Positions 41,280-49,894 of a stretch of 64,000 nucleotides of DNA are shown here, piece after piece. Both the position numbers and the translations under genes were made by a program. This DNA is from Prevotella sp. (lineage in GTDB: Bacteria > Bacteroidota > Bacteroidia > Bacteroidales > Bacteroidaceae), in contig JAFZCU010000034.1 of the NCBI GenBank assembly GCA_017556145.1, positions 53,425-117,424 of the forward strand, given 5' to 3'. Below the pieces are notes generated by a model, which was not told the origin of the DNA, did no database searches, and worked only from the letters and a program-made list of their open reading frames with translations. Position 1 is the stretch's first letter, and every line of letters begins with the position of its first letter.

Positions 41280-42404
41280 TTGAAACGCAGAACAGTTCGA
41301 TTGACTCCCTTGCTTGCAGCCATGCTGCTTGCCTCTTGCACAGAAAAGAAGCAGGAGCATATTGTCACACCTTGGGGTGAAGTGCTCGATTCTGTGGAAG
41401 TGACAGAAGGTTTCGACCTTCATGAGATACAGCAGGGTGGGGAACTGATCATGGCTACCATCAGTGGACCGCAGACCTATTATGATTATCATGGCAAGCA
41501 TCTTGGAACACAATACTTGCTTGTCCGTCGTCTGGCTGATAAGTTGGGGGTGAAAGTCCGCGTGGAGGTTTGCAGGGATTCTGCAGAACTTGTCAGACAA
41601 CTCGTTGAGAACGAGATAGATATAGTGGCATGGCCTACTCCGGGCCATTTGGAGGCGAAGTCAACCAAGCCCTTCTTGGCAGAAGAATTGAAGGCATGGT
41701 TTAAGCCGGAAATGGTGGCTGAGGTACAGCAGGAGGAGACACGGCAGCTGACCGTTCAGCGAGTCAAGCGCAGGGTATTCTCACCCATGTTGGATAAGAA
41801 CGGGGGTATCATCTCTCATTACGATCATTATTTCCAGCAGTATTCGCAATCCATTCGTTGGGACTGGCGTCTGATGGCTGCCCAATGCTATCAGGAGTCG
41901 ACATTTGACCCGAAGGCCATTTCTTTTGCCGGTGCCAAGGGACTGATGCAGATCATGCCGGCGACGGCTGATCTCTTGGGATTGCCTCGTGACAAGATGT
42001 ACGATCCGGAGCAGAACATCGCTGCTGCTGCCAAATACTTAGGACAGTTGGAAGGAAAGTTCTCTGATATCCGAAACCGTGTGGAACGTACCAATTTCGT
42101 GTTGGCCAGTTACAACGGTGGCATTCATCATATACGTGATGCAATGGCATTGGCAAAGCGTGACGGTAAGAATCCTCATGTGTGGCGCGAGGTGTCTGAG
42201 TATGTCTTAAAGCTGGCTTCTCCACAGTATTATAATGATCCGATAGTCAAGCATGGTTATATGCGTGGTTCTGAGACGGTGGATTATGTGGCCAAGATCC
42301 GTCAGCGTCATCAGGGGTATATGGGTGTCAAGACGCCTCACATGGGGTATCACCCGAGCCAACCACGAAAGTCAAATAAGCGCAAAAGCAAGTATGATAT
42401 CTGA
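41280..42404 (+). CDS. MltF-like membrane-bound lytic murein transglycosylase
   Basis: 374 aa from TTG 41280. The open frame extends to 41193, but that part is tandem-repeat sequence and promoter, so I do not count it. The chosen start gives a classic lipoprotein signal (MKRRTVRLTPLLAAMLLASC) with an immediate lipobox. Residues ~45-150 form a degraded solute-binding-protein-like domain (LGTQYLLVRRLADKLGVKVRV). The SLT domain follows with catalytic Glu in CYQESTFDP, then GAKGLMQIMPATA and ASYNGG. It cleaves the glycan strand of peptidoglycan, forming anhydro-muropeptides. A promoter only 7 bp upstream suggests a very short or absent leader. Confidence 0.85.
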   Translation: MKRRTVRLTPLLAAMLLASCTEKKQEHIVTPWGEVLDSVEVTEGFDLHEIQQGGELIMATISGPQTYYDYHGKHLGTQYLLVRRLADKLGVKVRVEVCRDSAELVRQLVENEIDIVAWPTPGHLEAKSTKPFLAEELKAWFKPEMVAEVQQEETRQLTVQRVKRRVFSPMLDKNGGIISHYDHYFQQYSQSIRWDWRLMAAQCYQESTFDPKAISFAGAKGLMQIMPATADLLGLPRDKMYDPEQNIAAAAKYLGQLEGKFSDIRNRVERTNFVLASYNGGIHHIRDAMALAKRDGKNPHVWREVSEYVLKLASPQYYNDPIVKHGYMRGSETVDYVAKIRQRHQGYMGVKTPHMGYHPSQPRKSNKRKSKYDI

Positions 42405-42413
42405 TGAATACAA

Positions 42414-42441
42414 AAAGAGGCTGGGAATTCCCAGCCTCTTT
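42414..42441. terminator. Bidirectional terminator between the transglycosylase gene and rpsA
   Basis: AAAGAGGCTGGGAA / TTCCCAGCCTCTTT is a perfect 14-bp dyad (42414-42441) bordered by A-rich sequence on the left and T-rich on the right. It serves both the + gene ending at 42404 and minus-strand rpsA ending at 42464. Confidence 0.85.
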
Positions 42442-42463
42442 ATTATAAGAAATGTATAGGGGA

Positions 42464-44248
42464 TTACTCACCCTTCTTTTCCATCTGAGCCTTCAGCTGT
42501 GCGAGCACGTCGAGATCACCAAGCGTGGTGCTGGCTGCAACGTTTTCAACCTTTGGCGTCTCATCCTTCTTGGCACGAGGAGCCTTCTTGGCGGCTGCCT
42601 TCTTCTCCTCACGAGCGGGATCCTCGAAAGTACGGCTGTGAGAGAGAATAATGCGCTTGCTGTCCTTGTTGAACTCGATTACCTTGAACTCGAGGGTCTC
42701 ACCAGCCTGAGCCTGTGAACCATCCTCCTTCTGGAGGTGCTTCGGGGTAGCAAAGCCTTCAACATCCTCGTCGAGCTGTACAACGGCGCCCTTCTCCAGG
42801 AGCTCGATGATCTTACCCTCGTGGATAGAACCAACGGTGTACTTAGCCTCGAATACATCCCAAGGATTGTCCTCAAGCTGCTTGTGGCCGAGAGAAAGAC
42901 GACGGTTCTCCTTGTCGATGTCGAGAACGATCACGTCGATCTCTGCACCTACCTGTGTGAACTCTGAAGGATGCTTCACCTTCTTGGTCCAAGAGAGGTC
43001 GCTGATATGAATCAGGCCGTCAACACCCTCCTCAAGCTCAACAAATACACCGAAGTTGGTGAAGTTGCGAACCTTTGCAGTGTGCTTGCTGCCAACAGGA
43101 TACTTGCTCTCAATAGCCTCCCAGGGATCCTCGCGGAGCTGCTTGATACCCAGAGACATCTTACGCTCGTCGCGGTCGAGTGTCAGGATGACAGCCTCAA
43201 CCTCTTCGCCAACCTTCAGGAACTCCTGAGCTGAGCGCAGGTGCTGGCTCCAAGACATCTCAGAAACGTGGATCAGACCCTCAACACCGGGCTGGATCTC
43301 AACGAATGCACCGTAGTCGGCCAATACGACAACCTTACCCTTCACATGATCGCCAACCTTGAGTTCAGCATCCAGAGCATCCCAAGGATGCGGTGTGAGC
43401 TGCTTCAGACCGAGGGCGATACGCTTCTTCTCATCGTCGAAGTCGAGGATAACGACATTGATCTTCTGGTCGAGCTCTACCACCTTGTGAGGATCGTCTA
43501 CGCGACCCCAAGAAAGGTCTGTGATGTGGATGAGTCCGTCAACACCACCGAGGTCGACGAATACACCGTAAGAGGTGATATTCTTAACTGTACCCTCGAG
43601 GATCTGACCCTTCTCCAGCTTACCGATGATCTCCTTCTTCTGAGCCTCCAGCTCCTGCTCGATGAGAGCCTTGTGAGAAACCACCACATTGCGGAACTCC
43701 TGATTGATCTTCACGATCTTGAATTCCATTGTCTTACCCACGAACTGATCATAGTCGCGTATGGGATGAACGTCAATCTGTGAACCAGGCAGGAAGGCCT
43801 CGATGCCGAATACATCGACAATCATACCGCCCTTCGTGCGGCACTTGATGTAACCCTGAACCACCTCTTCAGCGTCAAGGGCAGCGTTAACACGATCCCA
43901 AGACTTGCTCAGACGTGCCTTCTTGTGAGAGAGAATCAGTTGACCCTTCTTGTCCTCTGCACTCTCAACATAAACCTCTACCACGTCACCGATCTTCAGG
44001 TCGGGGTTGTAGCGGAATTCTGAAGCGGGGATAATACCATCGCTCTTGTAACCGATGTTGACAACAACTTCCTTTTTGTCAACTGAGATGACCTTACCGT
44101 CAACTACCTGATGATCGGCTACCTTGTTCAGGGTTTCGTCGTAAGCCTTGTCAAGTTCTTCCTTGCTGATGCTGGCACTCGTGCCATTCTCGAACTCTTC
44201 CCAATTGAAATCGTCGAGCGGCTTAACGTTCTTTGTTAATTCTGACAT
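42464..44248 (-). CDS. rpsA: 30S ribosomal protein S1
   Basis: 594 aa. Six S1 RNA-binding repeats are visible at about 50-125, 140-205, 222-290, 307-377, 394-464 and 480-545; the last four carry the strong pattern GVFVDLGGVDGLIHITDLSW and variants. S1 binds mRNA leaders on the 30S subunit; in Bacteroidetes, which have weak Shine-Dalgarno use, it is important for initiation. The C-terminal tail is Lys/Ala-rich (REEKKAAAKKAPRAKK). It is monocistronic with a leader of about 140 nt that holds a strong hairpin. Confidence 0.95.
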   Translation of the reverse strand: MSELTKNVKPLDDFNWEEFENGTSASISKEELDKAYDETLNKVADHQVVDGKVISVDKKEVVVNIGYKSDGIIPASEFRYNPDLKIGDVVEVYVESAEDKKGQLILSHKKARLSKSWDRVNAALDAEEVVQGYIKCRTKGGMIVDVFGIEAFLPGSQIDVHPIRDYDQFVGKTMEFKIVKINQEFRNVVVSHKALIEQELEAQKKEIIGKLEKGQILEGTVKNITSYGVFVDLGGVDGLIHITDLSWGRVDDPHKVVELDQKINVVILDFDDEKKRIALGLKQLTPHPWDALDAELKVGDHVKGKVVVLADYGAFVEIQPGVEGLIHVSEMSWSQHLRSAQEFLKVGEEVEAVILTLDRDERKMSLGIKQLREDPWEAIESKYPVGSKHTAKVRNFTNFGVFVELEEGVDGLIHISDLSWTKKVKHPSEFTQVGAEIDVIVLDIDKENRRLSLGHKQLEDNPWDVFEAKYTVGSIHEGKIIELLEKGAVVQLDEDVEGFATPKHLQKEDGSQAQAGETLEFKVIEFNKDSKRIILSHSRTFEDPAREEKKAAAKKAPRAKKDETPKVENVAASTTLGDLDVLAQLKAQMEKKGE

Positions 44249-44367
44249 AATATAAATACTTGTTGCCCCTCGTTTGTTTGTCGGGGCAGGGTCTGAACAG
44301 ACGTTTCTCAGACCATCTTTAAAGGGTTAATAATCGATAGGAGCAAGCGCCTGTTCCGGCCCCTATT

Positions 44368-44381
44368 TCCCCCTTCGGGGG
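44368..44381 (-). promoter_or_regulatory. rpsA: Hairpin in the rpsA 5' leader
   Basis: Minus-strand CCCCCGAAGGGGG forms a compact G/C-only stem with a tight GAA loop just downstream of the predicted transcription start. Ribosomal-protein leaders often carry an autoregulatory structure; a regulatory role here is inferred only from position. Confidence 0.4.
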
Positions 44382-44392
44382 ACAAAGTGGCT

Positions 44393-44401
44393 GCAAAGGT
44401 A
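44393..44401 (-). promoter_or_regulatory. Predicted -7 promoter of rpsA
   Basis: Minus-strand TACCTTTGC matches TAnnTTTG(C) and is 145 bp upstream of the rpsA ATG, implying a long leader. Confidence 0.6.
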
Positions 44402-44410
44402 CTCAAAAGA

Positions 44411-44438
44411 AGTGAGAAGTGAGAGGTAAGAGGTGAGA
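44411..44438. repeat. Four tandem copies of a 7-bp unit
   Basis: AGTGAGA, AGTGAGA, GGTAAGA, GGTGAGA lie at 44411-44438, directly upstream of the rpsA promoter. Related units occur at 22996 (within feoB) and, inverted, at 49874. Confidence 0.85.
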
Positions 44439-44468
44439 GGAGTGTGATTATTTAAGAAAGATTAACAA

Positions 44469-44503
44469 AAAAAAGAGGGCAAATCCCATAGACTTACCCT
44501 CTT
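44469..44503 (-). terminator. Terminator of gdhA
   Basis: Read on the minus strand, GAAGAGGG ... CCCTCTT brackets a loop of about 16 nt and is followed by eight T residues (A-run at 44468-44475 on +). It lies about 80 bp past the gdhA stop. Confidence 0.65.
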
Positions 44504-44530
44504 CGTAGAACAATATTATTATTTTTGTGT

Positions 44531-44555
44531 TTACACAATACCCTGTCGGCATCAT
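44531..44555 (-). repeat. Partial duplicate of the last 24 bases of gdhA
   Basis: The sequence at 44531-44555 closely matches 44582-44605, the gdhA 3' end including its stop: both run from TTACACAAT through CCCTG to CATCAT on +, differing at a few bases and one indel. It lies 26 bp beyond the real stop. Confidence 0.6.
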
Positions 44556-44581
44556 TGTGTTAACCTTGGCTGGCGCCGAGC

Positions 44582-45919
44582 TTACACAATGCCCTGAGCC
44601 ATCATGGCCTTGGCAACCTTCATGAAGCCGGCTACGTTAGCACCCTTCACATAGTTGATGTAGCCATCTTTCTCAGTACCGTACTTCACGCAGTTCTCGT
44701 GAATGTCGTTCATGATGCGCTTCAGGTAGTTGTCAACCTCCTCAGCGGTCCAGCTCAGACGCTCAGAGTTCTGCGACATCTCAAGACCAGACACTGATAC
44801 ACCACCGGCGTTAGAAGCCTTACCAGGAGAGTAGAGGATCTTGGCATCCTGGAAGATCTTGATTGCCTCAGGCAGTGAAGGCATGTTGGCACCCTCAGCC
44901 ACGGCAATCACACCGTTGTCTACGAGAGCTTGAGCCTGCTCGCCGTTGATCTCGTTCTGTGTAGCGCAAGGCAGAGCGATATCGGCTTTCTCGTGCCAGG
45001 GACGCTCGCCCTCGTGATAGACGGCTGTAGGATACTCCTCAACATACTCCTTGATACGTCCACGCTCCACGTTCTTCAGCTCCATGATGTAGTCGAGCTT
45101 AGCGCGATCGATACCGTCTGGATCGTAGATGTAACCGTCAGAGTCAGACATGGTCATGGGGATAGCGCCGAGCTGCAGGCACTTCTCAGCAGCATACTGA
45201 GCCACGTTACCAGCACCAGAAATCAGCACTTTCTTACCCTTGATGTCGATGTTGCGGGTAGCAAGCATGGAGCAGAGGAAATATACAGTACCATAACCAG
45301 TTGCCTCAGGACGGATGAGTGAACCTCCGAAGGGGATACCCTTACCTGTGAGCACACCCTGGAACTGGTGGGTGAGTTTCTTGTACTGTCCGAAGAGATA
45401 ACCAACCTCACGGCCACCAACACCGATGTCACCAGCGGGAACGTCCTCGTCCGGACCAATCACGCGGTAGAGCTCATTCATGAATGCCTGGCAGAAACGC
45501 ATCACCTCTGCATCGCTCTTGCCACGAGGAGAGAAGTCGGAACCACCTTTTGCACCACCCATCGGCAGCGTTGTCAGTGAGTTCTTGAAAGTCTGCTCGA
45601 AAGCGAGGAACTTCAGGATACCCAGGTTTACGCTCTTGTGATAACGGAGACCGCCTTTGTACGGGCCAATGGCATTGTTGTGCTGGATACGGTAACCCAT
45701 GTTGGTCTGAACCTTACCCTGGTCGTCAACCCATGTGATGCGGAATTCGCATACTCTGTCGGGGATACACAGACGCTCGATCAGGTTGGCCTTCTCGAAT
45801 TCGGGGTGTTTGTTGTACTCTTCTTCGATAGTGGGAAGAACTTGGCTAACGGCCTGGATGTACTCCGGCTCGTTGGGGAAGCGCTGCTTCAACTGCTCTA
45901 CAACTTGTGCTGCATTCAT
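44582..45919 (-). CDS. gdhA: NADP-type glutamate dehydrogenase
   Basis: 445 aa, the length of the hexameric small GDH class. The substrate segment YKGGLRYHKSVN near 88 and the GGAKGGSDFSPRGKSDAEV stretch near 121-139 carry the catalytic Lys and binding residues, and the Rossmann motif ISGAGNVAQYAAEK near 234 binds the cofactor. It interconverts 2-oxoglutarate plus ammonia and glutamate and is the main ammonia-assimilation route in many Bacteroidales. Monocistronic, with its own promoter and terminator. Confidence 0.95.
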   Translation of the reverse strand: MNAAQVVEQLKQRFPNEPEYIQAVSQVLPTIEEEYNKHPEFEKANLIERLCIPDRVCEFRITWVDDQGKVQTNMGYRIQHNNAIGPYKGGLRYHKSVNLGILKFLAFEQTFKNSLTTLPMGGAKGGSDFSPRGKSDAEVMRFCQAFMNELYRVIGPDEDVPAGDIGVGGREVGYLFGQYKKLTHQFQGVLTGKGIPFGGSLIRPEATGYGTVYFLCSMLATRNIDIKGKKVLISGAGNVAQYAAEKCLQLGAIPMTMSDSDGYIYDPDGIDRAKLDYIMELKNVERGRIKEYVEEYPTAVYHEGERPWHEKADIALPCATQNEINGEQAQALVDNGVIAVAEGANMPSLPEAIKIFQDAKILYSPGKASNAGGVSVSGLEMSQNSERLSWTAEEVDNYLKRIMNDIHENCVKYGTEKDGYINYVKGANVAGFMKVAKAMMAQGIV

Positions 45920-45979
45920 AATCTTTTTTCTTTTTTAGTTGTTTTACTGAATATTGATTCTGATTTTTGATTTTCGGTT

Positions 45980-45988
45980 GCAAAATTA
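45980..45988 (-). promoter_or_regulatory. Predicted -7 promoter of gdhA
   Basis: Minus-strand TAATTTTGC fits TAnnTTTG(C), 60 bp upstream of the gdhA start. Confidence 0.55.
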
Positions 45989-46168
45989 CATCAAAAATCT
46001 GAAATAGCAAACATTTTATCAATTATTTCGCGAAATTCCTTTCTTTTTGTTACTTAATTGACATAAATCAAGTCAAAAAGATATAATTCTTTTGTTTTGT
46101 TGTGTTCGGGCACAAGTAATTTGATGAAAATCTTTCGGATTTTAAGATGATAATTAAAAAAATCTTTG

Positions 46169-46177
46169 TAACTTTGC
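46169..46177 (+). promoter_or_regulatory. Predicted -7 promoter of the propeller/AraC regulator
   Basis: TAACTTTGC matches TAnnTTTG(C) and lies 14 bp before the ATG at 46192; upstream in-frame codons from 46147 would precede transcription. Confidence 0.6.
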
Positions 46178-46191
46178 CACGAATTTCAAGT

Positions 46192-48651
46192 ATGCGAAGA
46201 CGGTTATTCTTTTCAGTGTGGCTTTTGGCTTGTACGCTGTCAGTTATGGCAGTGACAAGCAAGCGTGTCTTCCAAGCATATAATGCCCGTGACGGTTTGG
46301 CAGATAACAGTGCCCAGACCATCCGTTGTGCAACGTCAGGCCGCTTGGTGATTACTACGATGGGGCAGATCAATTTCTTCGATGGTAATCACTTTACCTT
46401 TATCGATCCTGAGAATGAGAACATGTATCCGTTGCCCCGCTATTCAGGCAATTATCATGTATATGTGGACAAATACCACCATATGTGGCTGAAGAATACG
46501 CATACAGTCACCTGTGTCGATCTGCTCACAGAGATGTTTGTCGGTTCTGTCAAGGAGGTGTTTAGCGAGTTCGGTATCGATGGGCCGGTAGATGACTTCT
46601 TCGTTGATGGTAACGGCATCGCCTATCTGCTGACGGACAAGGGTTTATACTGTGTAGATTCCGAGAAATATTATAAGGTACGCGAGAAATGCAACCTGCA
46701 AGACCTCGAGTCCTATAAGGGCAAGTATCTGCTGTTATTCTACGAGACAGGTGAAGTGGATGTCATCGAGCTCTCTACAGGTACACAGGTCTATACCGCT
46801 AAAGCCTACGAAGGGGCTGATGTGCAGAAATATAACCGGTCGTCTGTACTCTATAAGGATGATAGCATTTTCTATCAGATCCGCAATGGCAGCAAGGAAG
46901 CCGTCCTCCAGGCATTCGACATCACGCGGTGGGAATGGAAACGGCTGTTGGCGACGCCCTATCATCTGAACAATATCGACAAGAAAGGCAATCTGATTTA
47001 CCTCCCATGCGAATATGGTTATTGGGTTTATGACGTGTCGATAGATAAAGCCGGACAAGTTGACGAACTGAGGATGTTAGATGGCCGTAGTCTGAAGACC
47101 GATGTCAATGCCCTATGCTTCGACAGGCAGGGTGGTATGTGGATTGGTACCGAGAAGTGGGGTCTGCTTTACTCACGGCCTTTCAATCCGCCCTTTATCA
47201 CCTATACATGGGATCAGCCCGAAGCCTTGAAGTATGATGCCATGATGGCCAATGTCCCTTCATACCGCACTTTCAAGGGTAAGACTGTTAATAGTATTTT
47301 CAAAGACTCCCGCGGGTGGATTTGGACGGGGACGTCCTCAGGCTTACACCTTTATAAGAGAGAGTCTGACAATCTGCCACAGGTCTTCTCCCGTCGCAAC
47401 GGACTGCTGAACAATGTGATTCATTCCATTGTTGAGGATAAGCAGCACAACATCTGGGTAGGCACCAGCTATGGCATCTCATGTCTGAAGTTGGATCCCG
47501 ACGGCCGCCTTATCGATATCATCAGTTATAATCAGTATGATAACCTCCCTGATGAATCTTTCGTCAACGGCAAGGCGATCTGTCTATCCGACAGTACCAT
47601 CGTCATGCAGTCTTTGGACCATGTCATAGTATTCCATCCTAGTAGAATGGCCACGCTCCACTCCCAAATAGGTTTCGAACTCCATCCGGAACTGGTAGGT
47701 CTGTTGGTGAATGGTAATCGTGTGCGTACGGGCGAAGCACTCGATGGCAGGGTGATTCTCGATATGTCACTGATTCGTACGAAGGAGTTTAATTTCGACT
47801 ACGACCAGAACTCCCTTTCGCTGACTTTCTCGGCACTCAACCATTTCCGTCCGCAACAAACCTATTACCGTGTGCGCGTTAAGGAGATGGATGATGTCTG
47901 GAAGGTCATGACATCTTATAATTCTCAGGGAATGGTGGATGGCAAGGGACAGTTCCACCTGCCGCTTCCATCGTTGAAGCCAGGCACATATACGATAGAA
48001 TTGCAGGCTTCCATGAGTATAGACGACTGGAATACGGAGCCTCGTGAGTGGATCATCCATATCAATGAGCCATGGTGGCGGGCTACAGGTTTGTTCATTT
48101 TGCTTGGTTTGCTTTTGCTAGGCCTGTTCTTGTTGAATGTCTATCTGTATGTGCGCAATGTCAATATGAGGGCGCGCCGTATCAGTGAGGAGAAAACCAT
48201 TCTTCATCGCATTAAACTGTTTGTCGACCATTGTGTCCATTCCAAGGATGAGATCCTGGCACCCCAGTCTGAAGAGATTTACGGAATCAGTGACGAAGCA
48301 AACAGGGTTCTGAGTGAGGAGTTTATGCAGACGATGCTTAAGCTGATTGGTTTTGTAGAAGGCAAGCGTGTCACCCAGATGTCGATGAAGATGCTGAGTG
48401 AAAAAGCTGGAATGGACTTACAGTCTTTCTATTCCCTGATGAGTTCCAATATCTATAAGAATCCCCACGAACTTGTCAAGCGGGTGATGATGAAACGAGC
48501 AGAAGAGATGCTCCGTACTTCGGGTGAGGATATTGCCGATATCGCAGAGAAATGCCATTTCTCAACCCCCAATTATTTCATTGCTTCTTTCTTCCGTGAA
48601 TATCACATGCTTCCGGAAGAGTACCGGCGGAAGGCTGTCAGACGCCAATAA
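46192..48651 (+). CDS. Membrane regulator: periplasmic propeller and Y_Y_Y domain fused to AraC-type HTH, no kinase
   Basis: 819 aa from ATG 46192. A signal/anchor segment (about 5-22) precedes a periplasmic beta-propeller with two-component-propeller repeats (NALCFDRQGGMWIGTEKWG, SIFKDSRGWIWTGTSSGLHL, SIVEDKQHNIWVGTSYGI). A Y_Y_Y domain (about 535-625), one TM helix (about 640-662) and a cytoplasmic AraC-type HTH at the C-terminus (LSEKAGMDLQSFYSLM ... IADIAEKCHFSTPNYFIASF) follow. Hybrid two-component systems of Bacteroidetes have this sensor but place a histidine kinase and receiver between TM and HTH; both are absent. It should thus signal by direct conformational change, as SusR does. 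Its 3' end overlaps the convergent gene by 49 bp. Confidence 0.8.
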   Translation: MRRRLFFSVWLLACTLSVMAVTSKRVFQAYNARDGLADNSAQTIRCATSGRLVITTMGQINFFDGNHFTFIDPENENMYPLPRYSGNYHVYVDKYHHMWLKNTHTVTCVDLLTEMFVGSVKEVFSEFGIDGPVDDFFVDGNGIAYLLTDKGLYCVDSEKYYKVREKCNLQDLESYKGKYLLLFYETGEVDVIELSTGTQVYTAKAYEGADVQKYNRSSVLYKDDSIFYQIRNGSKEAVLQAFDITRWEWKRLLATPYHLNNIDKKGNLIYLPCEYGYWVYDVSIDKAGQVDELRMLDGRSLKTDVNALCFDRQGGMWIGTEKWGLLYSRPFNPPFITYTWDQPEALKYDAMMANVPSYRTFKGKTVNSIFKDSRGWIWTGTSSGLHLYKRESDNLPQVFSRRNGLLNNVIHSIVEDKQHNIWVGTSYGISCLKLDPDGRLIDIISYNQYDNLPDESFVNGKAICLSDSTIVMQSLDHVIVFHPSRMATLHSQIGFELHPELVGLLVNGNRVRTGEALDGRVILDMSLIRTKEFNFDYDQNSLSLTFSALNHFRPQQTYYRVRVKEMDDVWKVMTSYNSQGMVDGKGQFHLPLPSLKPGTYTIELQASMSIDDWNTEPREWIIHINEPWWRATGLFILLGLLLLGLFLLNVYLYVRNVNMRARRISEEKTILHRIKLFVDHCVHSKDEILAPQSEEIYGISDEANRVLSEEFMQTMLKLIGFVEGKRVTQMSMKMLSEKAGMDLQSFYSLMSSNIYKNPHELVKRVMMKRAEEMLRTSGEDIADIAEKCHFSTPNYFIASFFREYHMLPEEYRRKAVRRQ

Positions 48652-49859
48652 TTATCATTGATGCCACGATAATAGACGAGTACCTGATAGCGGTTCTCCG
48701 TCTGGTAGAAGCTACCCTCCGAAGGCGCAAACCGTTTGCTGCCGTCGGGTTGTTGCCATAGGTACTGGTAGGAATAATAACCCTGTTTCTGCAAAATCCG
48801 TGCTGTATACATCCCCGCCTTCTTGTCATATTCCATCACATAGGTCTTTGGGTTGCCGTCTGTCGTCCACCAGCCGTCAATCACCATTTGTCCGTCAGGC
48901 AGGGGAGGGCATTTCATACGATATATCACCCACACGTACTCACAGGTGGTTTCAATCTCCCAGTTGTCGCTGTTGCGGATAAAGAACGAACCGTTGGCAT
49001 CCTCATCGTACACGTAGTTCGGCCGGGGTTCGTCGATAAAGGGATAGACCTCGAATGCTTCACCGTTCCAGTGGATATGGTCGATGCCCATTGTCGGGTG
49101 GCTTACGTCGAGCACCTCATATTTCCGGTATTCATTACCGGCATCGAAGATCAGTTGGCGTGAGTGCTGCCACTCAGCACTGCTGCCGGTGAGGATGGTG
49201 GGTTTGGGATTCACTTTCCAGTTGTCCTCGCGTCCGTTCTGCATCACCACCACCCGCAGTTGGTTGGCGGGGTCAGTCACACGTTCAACACCATAGTTCA
49301 GGGTCAGCGACACCTGCTGGTGACTCACATGGGTATCGATGTCGGTATTGGTGGTGACCGACATCCCAAGCGGCATTGACTGTTCTGCAACACAGAATTC
49401 AATGGTCATCACTTCACGATCGTCCTCCTCATTATCGTAGATATGGATACGGTAGTTGCCGCTCAGACGGAGGCGCATGCGGTTATTGGGTATCTGGAAC
49501 CGGTAGTGGGTATAGGCCACCGTGGTGTTCATCGAGAGGTCGTAGTCGTCGATGGGGTTGCCGTTGAACCCCTCCAACCAGTCGCTCTCGAAAAGTGATG
49601 TCGAGGGGGTCCAGTCAGCCTCGCAGTGCTCTACGCGATAGATGTAGTGATGATAATCGTGTGAGAGTTCGTCGAAACCGATGTTGAGCACATCGTTGGT
49701 TCCGAGTCGCATCACAGCAGGCGACAGCCAGTCTTGGTTCACAACCACCTGCAGTGATTTGATCTGCGGGTTATGAATTACGCTTTTTCCCGTCATCGTC
49801 AGCGGCATCATCATCACCGCCATAGCCAAAATCCTTATATATCTGATCATAAACTTCAA
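48603..49859 (-). CDS. Type IX secretion system plug protein (DUF5103 family)
   Basis: 418 aa. A signal peptide (about 1-25) is followed by the beta-rich DUF5103 pattern: IKSLQVVVN...SPAVMRLGT near 33-53, the LSHDYHHYIYRVEHCEADW block near 66-84, SDWLEGFNGNPIDDYDLS near 92-109 and YFVYPF-like strands near the middle. In Flavobacterium this family provides the plug that closes the periplasmic side of the SprA translocon. It ends the minus-strand group with rlmH and the lysozyme, and its 3' end overlaps the regulator gene. The C10 protease with a sorting-like C-terminus fits an organism that uses this pathway. Confidence 0.8.
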   Translation of the reverse strand: MKFMIRYIRILAMAVMMMPLTMTGKSVIHNPQIKSLQVVVNQDWLSPAVMRLGTNDVLNIGFDELSHDYHHYIYRVEHCEADWTPSTSLFESDWLEGFNGNPIDDYDLSMNTTVAYTHYRFQIPNNRMRLRLSGNYRIHIYDNEEDDREVMTIEFCVAEQSMPLGMSVTTNTDIDTHVSHQQVSLTLNYGVERVTDPANQLRVVVMQNGREDNWKVNPKPTILTGSSAEWQHSRQLIFDAGNEYRKYEVLDVSHPTMGIDHIHWNGEAFEVYPFIDEPRPNYVYDEDANGSFFIRNSDNWEIETTCEYVWVIYRMKCPPLPDGQMVIDGWWTTDGNPKTYVMEYDKKAGMYTARILQKQGYYSYQYLWQQPDGSKRFAPSEGSFYQTENRYQVLVYYRGINDNYWRLTAFRRYSSGSM

Positions 49860-49873
49860 ATTTCAAACATTTC

Positions 49874-49894
49874 TCTCACCTCTTACCTCTTTAC
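49874..49894. repeat. Three tandem 7-bp units between the plug gene and rlmH
   Basis: TCTCACC, TCTTACC, TCTTTAC at 49874-49894 are the inverted counterpart of the GGTGAGA-type units at 44411. They run into the rlmH stop codon at 49891. Confidence 0.7.

Larger units (their letters stand above)
44249..44581. other. Intergenic region: rpsA promoter and leader, tandem repeats, gdhA terminator
   Basis: From right to left on the minus strand this holds a partial duplicate of the gdhA 3' end (44531-44555), the gdhA terminator, a 7-bp tandem array, the rpsA promoter and the rpsA leader. No ORF was found. Confidence 0.7.
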
